Shown: positions 36,226-44,811, numbered from the stretch's first letter. The stretch is 64,000 bases of DNA from Streptomyces sp. CB01201 (GCF_002803085.1 NZ_NNBJ01000015.1:124001-188000); one strand, 5' to 3'. Numbers and translations: made by a program. The notes: generated by a model from the letters alone, not told the origin.

Positions 36226-38031
36226 ATGTCCCAGGTACCCCCTGCCCAGAATCCGGACGAGGACGGCGGATACGACTACGACGTCGTCGTGGTCGGCTCG
36301 GGCTTCGGCGGCTCGGTGACGGCACTGCGGCTGACCGAGAAGGGCTACCGGGTAGCCGTCCTGGAGGCGGGCCGCCGCTTCACCCGGGCCACGCTGCCCA
36401 AGAACTCCTGGGACATCAAGAACTACCTGTGGGCGCCCAGGCTCGGCCTGTACGGCATCCAGCGCATCCATCTGCTCGGCAATGTGATGGTGCTCGGGGG
36501 CGCGGGGGTCGGCGGCGGCTCGCTCAACTACGCCAACACCCTGTACGTCCCGCCGAAGCAGTTCTTCGACGACCCGCAGTGGAGGGACATCACCGACTGG
36601 CAGGACGAGCTGGCGCCCTACTACGACCAGGCGCGGCGGATGCTCGGGGTGCGGCTCAACCCGACGATGACGCCCTCCGACGTCCACCTCAAGGCCGCGG
36701 CCCAGCGCATGGGCGTCGGCGACACCTTCCACATGGCGCCGGTCGGGGTCTTCTTCGGCGACGGCCAGGACGGTGACGGTGCGTCAAAGGCCAAGCCCGG
36801 TAAGGCTGTTGACGACCCCTACTTCGGTGGTGCGGGCCCCTCGCGCAGCGCGTGCACCGAATGCGGCGAGTGCATGACGGGGTGCCGGCACGGGGCGAAG
36901 AACACCCTGAACGAGAACTACCTCTACCTCGCCGAGAAGGCGGGCGCCGTGGTCCACCCCATGACGACCGTGGTCTCGGTGACCGACGACTCGCGCGGCG
37001 GCCATGCCGTCGCCACCCTGCCCACCGACCGCAAGGACGCCCCGGGCCGGCTGTTCACCGCCCGACGCGTCGTCATCGCGGCCGGTACCTACGGCACCCA
37101 GACCCTGCTCCACCGCATGAAGGCGAGCGGTCAACTCCCGTACATCTCGAAGCGGTTGGGCGAGCTGACCCGCACCAACTCCGAGGCGCTCGTCGGAGCC
37201 CAGACCACCAGCCGCCGCTACCGCAGCCGGCACGGTGCGGCCGACGTCGACTTCACCCGGGGCGTCGCCATCACCTCCTCGATCCATCCGGACGAGAACA
37301 CCCACATCGAGCCGGTCCGCTACGGCAAGGGCTCGAACGCGATGGGCAGCATGTCGATCCTCCAGGTGCCCTACGGCGTCAACCGGGTACGCAACTGGCT
37401 CGGCAACGCGGCCAAGCACCCGCTGCTCCTCGCACGTTCGATCAGCAACCACCGCTGGTCCGAGCGGACGATCATCGGCCTGGTCATGCAGTCGCTCGAC
37501 AATTCGCTCACCACGCATCTCAAGCCGGACGGCGTCGGCAAGGGCCTGCTGACCGCTGAGCAGGGCCACGGCGCGCCCAATCCGAAGCAGATCCGGGCGG
37601 CCACCGACGGCGCCACGGCGATCGCCGCGGAGATCAACGGCTTCGCGGGGTCGAACGTGGGCGAGCTGATGGGCACCCCGCTCACCGCGCACTTCCTGGG
37701 CGGCTGCCCGATCGGCGACTCGGCCGAGACCGGCGTGATCGACCCGTACCACCGGCTGTACGGACACCCCGGCATCTCGGTCGTGGACGGCGCGGCGGTC
37801 TCGGCGAACCTCGGCGTGAACCCGTCCCTGACGATCACCGCACAGGCCGAGCGCGCGATGTCGCTGTGGCCCAACAAGGGCGAGGCCGACCTCCGCCCGG
37901 CGTCGGGCGCGGCCTATGTCCGGCTCGCCCCGGTCGAGCCGAAGTCCCCGGCGGTCCCGGCGGAGGCGTTCGGCGCGCTCAAGCTCCCGTTCCTGGGCAT
38001 GCCGGCGGTCCCGCCGAAGCCGGGGGAGTGA
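36226..38031 (+). CDS. GMC family oxidoreductase (cholesterol-oxidase-like)
   Basis: A 601-residue FAD-dependent oxidoreductase. The ADP-binding loop VVVGSGFGGSVTALRL is at about residues 21-36, the GMC signature GGAGVGGGSLNYANTLY near 90, and the C-terminal HFLGGCPIGDS plus NPSLTITAQAERAM carry the active-site region. Residues about 209-219 contain a tight four-cysteine set, CTECGECMTGC, followed by RHGAKNTLNENYLYLAE, known from ChoD-like flavoproteins and resembling an iron-sulfur ligand pattern. No signal peptide. The ATG at 36226 follows GAGGAGAG. Likely oxidises an alcohol; the natural substrate is not known, and sterol activity should not be assumed. Confidence 0.9.
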   Translation: MSQVPPAQNPDEDGGYDYDVVVVGSGFGGSVTALRLTEKGYRVAVLEAGRRFTRATLPKNSWDIKNYLWAPRLGLYGIQRIHLLGNVMVLGGAGVGGGSLNYANTLYVPPKQFFDDPQWRDITDWQDELAPYYDQARRMLGVRLNPTMTPSDVHLKAAAQRMGVGDTFHMAPVGVFFGDGQDGDGASKAKPGKAVDDPYFGGAGPSRSACTECGECMTGCRHGAKNTLNENYLYLAEKAGAVVHPMTTVVSVTDDSRGGHAVATLPTDRKDAPGRLFTARRVVIAAGTYGTQTLLHRMKASGQLPYISKRLGELTRTNSEALVGAQTTSRRYRSRHGAADVDFTRGVAITSSIHPDENTHIEPVRYGKGSNAMGSMSILQVPYGVNRVRNWLGNAAKHPLLLARSISNHRWSERTIIGLVMQSLDNSLTTHLKPDGVGKGLLTAEQGHGAPNPKQIRAATDGATAIAAEINGFAGSNVGELMGTPLTAHFLGGCPIGDSAETGVIDPYHRLYGHPGISVVDGAAVSANLGVNPSLTITAQAERAMSLWPNKGEADLRPASGAAYVRLAPVEPKSPAVPAEAFGALKLPFLGMPAVPPKPGE

Positions 38032-38131
38032 GCCGCGCGGACCGTCCCGGCGGATCAGGGCCGTCGATGAGCCGTGGGTGATCGCTTACGCAAACGATCA
38101 CACAAGCAATCGAAAGCCGGCCGGACACGCC

Positions 38132-38167
38132 AGAGGCGCTGCACCCCCCTCCGAGTGCAGCGCCTCT
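38132..38167. terminator. Terminator after the GMC gene (13-bp stem)
   Basis: AGAGGCGCTGCAC, 10-base loop, GTGCAGCGCCTCT. Perfect stem 100 bp after the stop codon; no T-run. Confidence 0.8.
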
Positions 38168-38189
38168 CACGTATGCGGAGACCTGGTGG

Positions 38190-38224
38190 AGCCCCGTCGG
38201 CGGAAACGGAACGCGGACGGGGCT
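38190..38224. terminator. Second inverted repeat, 9-bp stem
   Basis: AGCCCCGTC (38190-38198) pairs with GACGGGGCT (38216-38224). It lies directly after the first hairpin and upstream of the next gene's promoter; backup terminator or leader structure. Confidence 0.5.
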
Positions 38225-38263
38225 GTTGGTTCCACATGCATGACCTGTGGCTCCTGTGAATGG

Positions 38264-38292
38264 TTGTCCAGCCTTCACGAAATCCTTATGTG
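38264..38292 (+). promoter_or_regulatory. Probable promoter of the gene at 38396
   Basis: TTGTCC (38264-38269), 17 bp, TATGTG (38287-38292), about 100 bp upstream of the GTG start. Confidence 0.5.
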
Positions 38293-38395
38293 ATCCACAC
38301 CACTCCTTTTGTGCGGCAACCATCGGCCCGCTCCACGGGTCGAACCGCTGCCGCGGCGTGTGCCGCCCAGTGCATGTCAAAAGGGGTCATCAGAA

Positions 38396-39607
38396 GTGAG
38401 CGAGAAGCCGCCGGTCTCGAAGGAGTCGTCGGGTGACGACTCGGTGCCGGACGACGTCTGGGACCGGTTCATCCGCGACACCGAGCTGGACATCCGGGCG
38501 TCCGCGCCCAAGGAGCCCTCGGCCCGGGCCCGGATGGTGACCGACCGGCTGCGCAAGGAGCAGGAGGCGGCCGGGGCCGCCGGGGCCCGTGGCCGCACGG
38601 GCAGGCGCGGGGGCAGGACCAAGGGCCGCCCCGCCGAGCCGGCGGGCTGGCGGACCGGTCCGGCCTGGCAGGAGATGAACGGGCGGGCCGCACGCAAGCG
38701 CCGGATGTGGGGCGTGCTCGGCGTCTTCCTCGCCGCGGGCGTCCTGATGGTGGCCCTCAATCCGTCCCGGGCGCTGTCCGTGGTGACCGGCGGCGACGGC
38801 TCGGACGGCACCGCCGTCGCCCCGCTCCCGGCGGAGACCGCGGCCCCGACCGGCGCGCCGCCCTCCTTCGACCCGGACCGGCCCACCCTGAAGGAGCCGT
38901 TCCGCGGCTCGCCCGCGGTGCAGTACGCGGACGGCGCCGCCGGCATCGAGCTGCCCGACGCCACCGCGCTCGGCGGCCTCTCCAAGGAGCGGGTGGCCGC
39001 GGCCCTGGCCGCCACCCGCACCCTCCTGGTCGAGTCGAACCTGTCCCCGGCCACCCTGCGCGGCGAGCGCCCGGAGGCCGCGCTCGCCCTCATCGATCCG
39101 CTGGAGAAGGAGGTCCTCGACCGGCTCAACACCGGTCTGGTCAAGCCGGACAAGGGCAACGATCCGCTGACCCTCTTCTCCCGTTTCGACCCGAAGAAGG
39201 TCAAGCTCGTCGGTGACGTGGTCAAGACCCGCGGCCGCATGACGTTCGACAAGGGGTCCGACGGCGAGGTCGTCGTGCACGCCGACTACACCTTCGTCTA
39301 CCCGCTGGTGAAGGCCGCGCCCGGCTCGACGGAGGTGGCCCGCACGATCGTCCGCCGTGTCCTCGACGTCCAGGTCTCCGACCCGTCCCGCGTGCGCTCC
39401 ACCCCGGGGAAGCTCTGGCTCGTCTCCTACGACGAGAGCATCGGCAACTCGCAGTGCGACCTCTACGACGGCTACCTGACCCCCGGGTTCGCCGACGAAA
39501 CCCCCTCGGGCCCGTCCCCGAGCGGCTCCCCGCTCGACCCGTACGACCGGCACAAGCCCCTGGACGCGGACCGCTCGGAGGGCTGCGGGACCGTGACGCG
39601 CACCTGA
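38396..39607 (+). CDS. Membrane-anchored protein of unknown function
   Basis: A 403-residue protein I cannot assign to a named family. Residues 1-100 are charged and cytoplasmic (PDDVWDRFIRDTELDIRAS; Arg/Gly-rich RGRTGRRGGRTKGR), one helix follows (MWGVLGVFLAAGVLMVAL, about 103-120), and the remaining 280 residues are outside. The external part has a conserved-looking core (SKERVAAALAATRTLLVESN; VHADYTFVYPLV; VRRVLDVQVSD) and two Cys near the end (NSQCDLYDG; SEGCGTV) that could form a disulfide. The GTG at 38396 follows AAAAGGGG. Its own promoter and the flanking hairpins suggest a single-gene unit. Confidence 0.8.
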   Translation: MSEKPPVSKESSGDDSVPDDVWDRFIRDTELDIRASAPKEPSARARMVTDRLRKEQEAAGAAGARGRTGRRGGRTKGRPAEPAGWRTGPAWQEMNGRAARKRRMWGVLGVFLAAGVLMVALNPSRALSVVTGGDGSDGTAVAPLPAETAAPTGAPPSFDPDRPTLKEPFRGSPAVQYADGAAGIELPDATALGGLSKERVAAALAATRTLLVESNLSPATLRGERPEAALALIDPLEKEVLDRLNTGLVKPDKGNDPLTLFSRFDPKKVKLVGDVVKTRGRMTFDKGSDGEVVVHADYTFVYPLVKAAPGSTEVARTIVRRVLDVQVSDPSRVRSTPGKLWLVSYDESIGNSQCDLYDGYLTPGFADETPSGPSPSGSPLDPYDRHKPLDADRSEGCGTVTRT

Positions 39608-39646
39608 GCGAGAACGCCAACGCCCTTATCAGGAAAGGGAGTTCTG

Positions 39647-39700
39647 ATGAGCCCGCGCTTGAACGCGCGCTCCTGGAACCCTCTGCCGCGTCGCCCCTGA
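39647..39700 (+). CDS. Possible short leader ORF (17 codons)
   Basis: ATG at 39647 with AAAGGGAG six bases upstream encodes MSPRLNARSWNPLPRRP, then stop, 10 bp before a strong nested hairpin. It could be a leader peptide or chance; no downstream gene on this strand begins before guaA. Confidence 0.25.
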   Translation: MSPRLNARSWNPLPRRP

Positions 39701-39710
39701 CGCAGGCGAA

Positions 39711-39762
39711 GGGCCCCGCGGTTCGGCCCGTACGGGGTGTGTACGGGCGGCCTGCGGGGCCC
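39711..39762. terminator. Nested inverted repeat
   Basis: Outer arms GGGCCCCGC (39711-39719) and GCGGGGCCC (39754-39762); inner arms GCCCGTAC (39726-39733) and GTACGGGC (39741-39748). Both stems are perfect. Probably the terminator of the membrane-protein gene ending at 39607. Confidence 0.6.
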
Positions 39763-40215
39763 TGGGCCGTCAGCACCGACGTCAGGGCAGCGTCGGTGCC
39801 GCGGGGGGCGGCGCCGGGGGGTGCGCCGCTGGACTGGTGCGGGCGCCAGGTGGCCGCCCCGGCGCGTGCGGGGCGCGCGAGTGGTGTCGACCAATGGCAA
39901 CGGGTGTACGGGGTAAGGGACTTGTCTCTGCATCGTGCTGGATGGGCCGCGCCCGGCGCAACCGTTTCGACCGGATGCGGCCGGCCCCGGGCGTCCCCGG
40001 AACCGACCGCCCTTATGGGGTGACCGGGCTGCTGTCCCCTGCCGTCCGGTCACACACACCGGGGCGAGGTCCCACGACGCACTTGCGATGCGTCACACGC
40101 CCCAGCGGAGCCACGCGTGGTTTTTTCGGGCCCGCCCCTGGCTGGCACGGACACCCCACCAACGAAGCCGGGCCGGACCCGGTCACGGCGCCGTACGGGT
40201 GAGGAGCGCCCGAAC

Positions 40216-40503
40216 TCAGATACGGCCCCGGCACAGCTCCAGGAGCGTCATCGCGAGGGCGGTGCCGGGCTTGCCGAGCGCGTCGCTGAAGTGCGTCAGG
40301 ACCTCCATCTCGCGGTTCAGGTTGACCCGGCGGCCGCCGGAGGCGATGCGGGACTCCTGGATGACCGCCGAGACGGCCATGCGTTCCTGGACGAGACCGA
40401 TGATGCGGTCGTCGAGCGCGTCGATGCGCTCGCGCGCTCCGGTGATCACCGCGGCGGCCTCGTCGGTGCGGGCGCCGGTCTTCTCGGTGACGGAGATGCT
40501 CAT
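40216..40503 (-). CDS. aroQ: Chorismate mutase (AroQ class)
   Basis: A 95-residue all-helical chorismate mutase (chorismate to prephenate, entry to Phe and Tyr). The AroQ pattern is RERIDALDDRIIGLVQERMAVS in two consecutive stretches, then the basic segment RRVNLNREMEVLTHF and LAMTLLELCRGRI. Length fits a monofunctional cytoplasmic enzyme. The ATG at 40503 (MSISVTEKTG) has GAGGAG upstream; a longer in-frame start was rejected. Upstream lie a 23-codon leader-like ORF with Phe/Tyr codons and a 19-bp stem-loop, so expression is probably controlled by attenuation in response to aromatic amino acids (inference). Confidence 0.93.
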   Translation of the reverse strand: MSISVTEKTGARTDEAAAVITGARERIDALDDRIIGLVQERMAVSAVIQESRIASGGRRVNLNREMEVLTHFSDALGKPGTALAMTLLELCRGRI

Positions 40504-40552
40504 GGGGGCTCCTCGGGAGGGATGCGCGCCCCGGATCGGCAAGGACCGGAAA

Positions 40553-40595
40553 CCACTGAGCGCCCCGGGCCTTGTCGGCCCGGGGCGCTCAGTGG
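40553..40595 (-). terminator. Strong stem-loop (candidate attenuator) upstream of chorismate mutase
   Basis: CCACTGAGCGCCCCGGGCC, a 5-base loop, and the exact complement: a 19-bp perfect stem followed by TTT on the minus strand. It sits between the leader ORF (ends 40614) and the aroQ start (40503), where an attenuator belongs. Confidence 0.8.
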
Positions 40596-40613
40596 AAGTC
40601 GCTTGTCAGTTGC

Positions 40614-40685
40614 TCAAGCAGCACGACCATGGCGCCCGGCGGGCCGGGTGCCATAGGTAAAGACGAAGGTCTGGTGCTTGCGCAT
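40614..40685 (-). CDS. Putative aromatic leader peptide (23 aa) upstream of aroQ
   Basis: ATG at 40685 encodes MRKHQTFVFTYGTRPAG then RHGRAA and TGA. Residues 7-11 (F-V-F-T-Y) place two Phe and one Tyr codon close together; TTT and TAT are rare in a genome this GC-rich. No ribosome site precedes it, but a CATACT -10 element ends six bases before the ATG, which suggests a leaderless mRNA. The GGCACCCGGCCC-GCCGGGCGCC part can fold on itself, and its GGCCCG-x-GGGCGC segment can alternatively pair with GCGCCC-x-GGGCC of the downstream stem, the logic of an attenuator. Translation is not proven. Confidence 0.6.
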   Translation of the reverse strand: MRKHQTFVFTYGTRPAGRHGRAA

Positions 40686-40691
40686 GCCGAC

Positions 40692-40722
40692 AGTATGGAC
40701 CGACGCCCGGGAAGCGGGCCAA
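40692..40722 (-). promoter_or_regulatory. Promoter of the aroQ leader transcript
   Basis: On the minus strand TTGGCC (40722-40717), 19 bp, CATACT (40697-40692). The predicted start site coincides with the leader ATG at 40685. Confidence 0.5.
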
Positions 40723-40814
40723 TCCGGGTTCGGATGGTGAGACGAAGCCGGACCCGCGCGCCCCGGTAGAATCGACAAAACCGACCCCCTCCCACCGCCG
40801 GAAGGCCGCCACCC

Positions 40815-42404
40815 GTGCCAGCAGCACCCTCCGCAGCCGCGCCCGACAGCAACCCGGACGTCGTCCTGGTTGTCGACTTCGGCGCGCAGTACGCCCAGCT
40901 CATCGCCCGCCGCGTCCGCGAGGCCCGGGTCTACAGCGAGATCGTCCCGAGCAGCATGCCGGTGGCCGAGATGCTGGCCAAGAACCCCAAGGCGATCATC
41001 CTCTCCGGCGGCCCGTCCTCCGTGTACGCCGAGGGCGCCCCGCGCCTGGACCGCGCGATCTTCGAGGCCGGGGTGCCGGTCTTCGGCATGTGCTACGGCT
41101 TCCAGCTGATGGCGACCACGCTCGGCGGCACGGTCGACGACAACGGCGCCCGCGAGTACGGCCGCACCCCGCTGACGGTCTCCCAGCAGGGCTCCACCCT
41201 CTTCGAGGGCACCCCGGCCGAGCAGTCGGTGTGGATGTCGCACGGCGACGCCTGCTCGGCCGCCCCCGAGGGCTTCACGGTCACGGCCTCCACGGACGTC
41301 GTCCCCGTCGCCGCCTTCGAGAACGACGAGAAGAAGCTCTACGGCGTCCAGTACCACCCCGAGGTGCTGCACTCCACGCACGGCCAGCAGATCCTGGAGC
41401 ACTTCCTCTACCGCGGCGCCGGCATCGAGCCGACGTGGACGACGCACAACGTCGTCGAGGAGCAGGTCGCCCTGATCCGCGAGCAGGTCGGCACCAAGCG
41501 CGCGATCTGCGGCCTGTCTGGCGGCGTGGACTCCGCGGTCGCCGCGGCCCTCGTCCAGAAGGCCATCGGCTCCCAGCTGACCTGCGTGTACGTCGACCAC
41601 GGCCTGATGCGCAAGGGCGAGACCGAGCAGGTCGAGAAGGACTTCGTGGCCGCCACCGGCGTCCAGCTGAAGGTCGTCGACGCGCAGGAGCGATTCCTCA
41701 CCGCGCTCGCCGGGGTCTCCGACCCGGAGACCAAGCGGAAGATCATCGGCCGCGAGTTCATCCGCGTCTTCGAGCAGGCCCAGCTGGAGATCCTCCAGGA
41801 GGACGGCCCCGAGGTCGCCTTCCTCGTGCAGGGCACCCTGTACCCGGACGTCGTCGAGTCCGGCGGCGGCACCGGCACCGCGAACATCAAGTCGCACCAC
41901 AACGTGGGCGGTCTGCCCGACGACATCGAGTTCGAGCTCGTCGAGCCGCTGCGCAAGCTGTTCAAGGACGAGGTCCGCATGGTCGGCCAGGAGCTCGGCC
42001 TGCCCGACGAGATCGTCCAGCGCCAGCCCTTCCCCGGCCCCGGCCTCGGCATCCGCATCGTCGGCGAGGTCACCAAGGAGCGTCTGGACCTGCTGCGCGA
42101 GGCCGACGCGATCGCCCGCGAGGAGCTGACCGCGGCGGGCCTGGACCGCGAGATCTGGCAGTGCCCGGTCGTGCTGCTCGCCGACGTGCGCTCGGTGGGC
42201 GTGCAGGGCGACGGCCGCACCTACGGCCACCCGATCGTGCTGCGCCCGGTCTCCTCCGAGGACGCCATGACGGCGGACTGGACGCGGATGCCGTACGACG
42301 TGCTCGCGAAGATCTCCACCCGCATCACCAACGAGGTCGCCGACGTCAACCGCGTCGTCCTCGACGTGACGAGCAAGCCCCCGGGCACCATCGAGTGGGA
42401 GTAG
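40815..42404 (+). CDS. guaA: GMP synthase (glutamine-hydrolysing)
   Basis: A 529-residue bifunctional enzyme (XMP + Gln + ATP to GMP). The N-terminal class I glutamine amidotransferase carries the nucleophile Cys in VFGMCYGFQLM (near 94) and the His-Glu in QYHPEVLHS; the ATP pyrophosphatase domain has the P-loop GLSGGVDSAVAAAL near 230; the C-terminal dimerisation domain ends with SKPPGTIEWE. GTG start at 40815 after GGAAGG. A TAGAAT at 40767-40772 could be its -10. It is divergent from the aroQ leader and followed by a strong hairpin. Confidence 0.98.
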   Translation: MPAAPSAAAPDSNPDVVLVVDFGAQYAQLIARRVREARVYSEIVPSSMPVAEMLAKNPKAIILSGGPSSVYAEGAPRLDRAIFEAGVPVFGMCYGFQLMATTLGGTVDDNGAREYGRTPLTVSQQGSTLFEGTPAEQSVWMSHGDACSAAPEGFTVTASTDVVPVAAFENDEKKLYGVQYHPEVLHSTHGQQILEHFLYRGAGIEPTWTTHNVVEEQVALIREQVGTKRAICGLSGGVDSAVAAALVQKAIGSQLTCVYVDHGLMRKGETEQVEKDFVAATGVQLKVVDAQERFLTALAGVSDPETKRKIIGREFIRVFEQAQLEILQEDGPEVAFLVQGTLYPDVVESGGGTGTANIKSHHNVGGLPDDIEFELVEPLRKLFKDEVRMVGQELGLPDEIVQRQPFPGPGLGIRIVGEVTKERLDLLREADAIAREELTAAGLDREIWQCPVVLLADVRSVGVQGDGRTYGHPIVLRPVSSEDAMTADWTRMPYDVLAKISTRITNEVADVNRVVLDVTSKPPGTIEWE

Positions 42405-42423
42405 TTCCCACCGGCTCAGCGAA

Positions 42424-42465
42424 GGCGACGGCGTCGTCCCCGTACCGGGGGGCGGCGCCGTCGCC
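42424..42465 (+). terminator. guaA terminator
   Basis: GGCGACGGCG (42424-42433) pairs with CGCCGTCGCC (42456-42465); the loop folds again through CCCCG/CGGGG. It lies 20 bp after the guaA stop. Confidence 0.85.
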
Positions 42466-42556
42466 GTTGGCCCGGGTGCGGGCGCCGCCCGCCGCCGTTG
42501 TCACCGACGCCCGCACGACTCTGTTCACCTGCGGTAACGCGAGGTAGCTTCCGGCC

Positions 42557-43345
42557 ATGACTGAGATGCCCGAGCCGATACCCGTGGACCAGCTGCGGTT
42601 CGATCTGCCACCCGTGCACGACGACCCCGCCCAGGAGCGGCAGCACCGCAAGGAGCGGCTCGCGGGCGCGCTGAGACTCTTCGCCCGGTTCGGGTACGAG
42701 GAAGGCGTGTCGGGCCATGTCACCGCGCGCGACCCGGAGTTGGCCGACTGCTACTGGGTGAACCCGTTCGGGGTGCCGTTCGCGCACGTCACCGCGGGCG
42801 AGCTGGTCCTGGTCAACGGGGAGGGCCAGGTCGTCCAGGGCGGTCACCATGTCAACCAGGCCGCGTTCACCGTGCACGCCCAGGTGCACCGGGCCCGCCC
42901 GGACGCCGTCGCCGTCGTCCACACCCACTCCACGTACGGCAGGGCGCTCGCGGCGCTCGGCGACTTCGTCGAGCCGTACACGCAGGAGGCCTGCGCCTTC
43001 TTCGAGGACCACGCGGTGTACGACGCCTACACCGGGGTGATCGTGGACGCCGAGGAGAGCCGGCGGATCGCCGCGGCGCTCGCCTCGCACAAGGCCGTCG
43101 TGCTGCGCAACCACGGGCTGCTCACCGTCGGGGACTCGGTGGACGCGGCGGCCTGGTGGTTCATCTCGATGGAGCGGTGCGCGAAGGTGCAGCTCGCGGC
43201 GCGGGCGGCCGGCAAGCCGGTGCTCATCGACCGGCGGGACGCGGTGGCCACCCGTGACCAGCTCGGCAGTGATCTCGTGGCGTGGATCAACTACCAGCCG
43301 CTGTGGCGGCAGATCAGTCGCGCGGAGCCCGAACTTCTGTCGTAG
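42557..43345 (+). CDS. Class II aldolase/adducin family protein
   Basis: A 262-residue protein of the fuculose-1-phosphate aldolase/adducin fold. It shows EGVSGHVTARDP, the metal ligands in HTHSTYGRAL (near 122-125) and NHGLLTVGDSVDAAAWWF (His near 185). Several members of this family act on sugar phosphates, but many with this N-terminus (HDDPAQERQHRKERLAGALRLF) are of unknown function. ATG at 42557, 152 bp after guaA with a terminator between, so a separate transcript is expected. A cytoplasmic zinc-dependent lyase or decarboxylase is the best guess. Confidence 0.87.
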   Translation: MTEMPEPIPVDQLRFDLPPVHDDPAQERQHRKERLAGALRLFARFGYEEGVSGHVTARDPELADCYWVNPFGVPFAHVTAGELVLVNGEGQVVQGGHHVNQAAFTVHAQVHRARPDAVAVVHTHSTYGRALAALGDFVEPYTQEACAFFEDHAVYDAYTGVIVDAEESRRIAAALASHKAVVLRNHGLLTVGDSVDAAAWWFISMERCAKVQLAARAAGKPVLIDRRDAVATRDQLGSDLVAWINYQPLWRQISRAEPELLS

Positions 43346-43466
43346 TACGTCAATTTGATGGTGCGTCAATCACCCTTCGGGCCGGGCAGCGCCGGTCTTG
43401 GGGCGGTCTCGGTGCGCGACAATTCCCTGACGGTTCAAGGGATGTGGCGTAGGGACGGAGTGCCCG

Positions 43467-44711
43467 GTGGCAGTGCAGGAGGCTCGGCAATGCGGAGGTG
43501 ACTGCGTGCACGGCGCGCGCGACGGGCACCGGCGCGCGGTGGCGGAGTTCCTCGCCAAGCGGGACGGACTCGCCGCGGGCGAGGGGCTGCCGGCCGTGCT
43601 CGCCCACTCCGTCGGGGCGTCGCGCCAGTGGGTGTCCGACGAGCTGACCCAGTCCGCGAGAGCGGTCGCCGAACGCGGCCGGGAAGCGGGCCGGGTCTGG
43701 CCCGAGCGGGTCTGGTGGGGCACTCTCGGCACGGTCTGGGGCGGCGTGGTGACGCTCTCGCTGGCCGCGTCGGCGACCGCGATCGGCGCGGGCTGGACGC
43801 CCGCCCGCACCGCGGGACTGCTGGCCGCCCTCGCCGTGGCGGCCCCGGCGACCGCGGCGGCGCATGCGCACCGCGCGCACGGCGGGCTCCTGGCGCCCCT
43901 GCTCGGCGAGGACAACCGCCTCTCGACCTCGCGGGCGGTCGCGGCGGCCTGGGCCCTGTTCGCGGTCTTCGCGACGCTGGTCCTCGCCCTGCGGCTGGCC
44001 GCAGCCGCCGATCCCGCCGAGCGCGAGCAGGTCCTGAAAGGTCTCCAACTGGCCCACTGCAGCGGCCTGTTGGCGGTCCTGTCCGCCACCTCGGTGATCG
44101 CGGTGGTGGCCCGCCTGGTGGTGACGTCACGCATTCGGGGCCGGCGCCTTCAGAAGCTGCGGGCCGACCGGCCGCGCGGCGCCGACCTCGTGACCGACGA
44201 CGCGGGGCGGGGCAGCTTCGCGGACGCGCAGTACGTCGCGTCGACCCTGGTCGCCATCCTCTTCGCGGCGGTGCGCCTGGCCCGCCGCCCCGATCAACTC
44301 CCCGATCTGCCCTGGGGGTTGGCGGCGCTGGTGCTCGTCTCCGCCGCGACGTACCTGACCGGGAAGTGCGCGGAGGGTGCCCGGCCCGTCGTGCACTCCG
44401 TCGTGCGGGCCCGGGAGGCGGGGGACCTGGACGCGCCCATCCGTACCGGGGACGACATCGAGATCCGGGGCGCCGGTTTCGTCCCGCCGGGTGCCGGCAC
44501 CCCGGACCGGCTCGCCCGCGTGGCGGTGCGCATCGGCGCGGTCCACGTCCACGTCCCGCTGATCCCGGTGCCGGGCGGCTTCGCGAACCCGGCGGACGGG
44601 GTGCTCACGGTGCCGGTGCCGGTGGACGTCGAGCCGGGGCGGGTGGAGGTCCGGGTGGTGACGGCGGCAGGGGTCGAGACGAACGCGGTGCTCGTGGAGG
44701 TCGCGGAGTAG
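43467..44711 (+). CDS. Multi-pass membrane protein with C-terminal beta domain
   Basis: A 414-residue protein without a family name I can give. The N-terminus is soluble (about 80 residues), followed by about five hydrophobic segments between residues 85 and 310 (for example TVWGGVVTLSLAASATAIG, AVAAAWALFAVFATLVLAL, LPWGLAALVLVSAATYLTG). The last 100 residues look like an immunoglobulin-like IPT-type domain (DDIEIRGAGFVPPG; VHVPLIPVPGG; VEVRVVTAAGV). GTG at 43467 after GGACGGAG; later GTG codons are possible starts. Lies between the aldolase-like gene and the DoxX gene. Confidence 0.75.
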   Translation: MAVQEARQCGGDCVHGARDGHRRAVAEFLAKRDGLAAGEGLPAVLAHSVGASRQWVSDELTQSARAVAERGREAGRVWPERVWWGTLGTVWGGVVTLSLAASATAIGAGWTPARTAGLLAALAVAAPATAAAHAHRAHGGLLAPLLGEDNRLSTSRAVAAAWALFAVFATLVLALRLAAAADPAEREQVLKGLQLAHCSGLLAVLSATSVIAVVARLVVTSRIRGRRLQKLRADRPRGADLVTDDAGRGSFADAQYVASTLVAILFAAVRLARRPDQLPDLPWGLAALVLVSAATYLTGKCAEGARPVVHSVVRAREAGDLDAPIRTGDDIEIRGAGFVPPGAGTPDRLARVAVRIGAVHVHVPLIPVPGGFANPADGVLTVPVPVDVEPGRVEVRVVTAAGVETNAVLVEVAE

Positions 44712-44811
44712 GGGCCGATCCCGCCCGGCTGACCGGAGTGGGATTGAGACAGGCGTTCCCCCCGTCCGTATCGTCTGGTGACAGGCCAATCGGATGGAGG
44801 CGGGATCAGCC

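Larger units (their letters stand above)
39608..40215. other. 608-bp gene-poor, structured intergenic region
   Basis: No convincing long gene. It holds a possible 17-codon ORF at 39647, a nested inverted repeat (39711-39762), a GTGACCGG/CCGGTCAC hairpin (40020-40053), and a palindrome CCACGCGTGG followed by six T residues (40111-40126). A small RNA is possible but not demonstrated. Confidence 0.45.

Noticed and set aside
40111..40126. CCACGCGTGG-TTTTTT as an intrinsic terminator
   Set aside because: The palindrome can form only a very short stem with a loop, too weak alone; noted only as part of a structured region.
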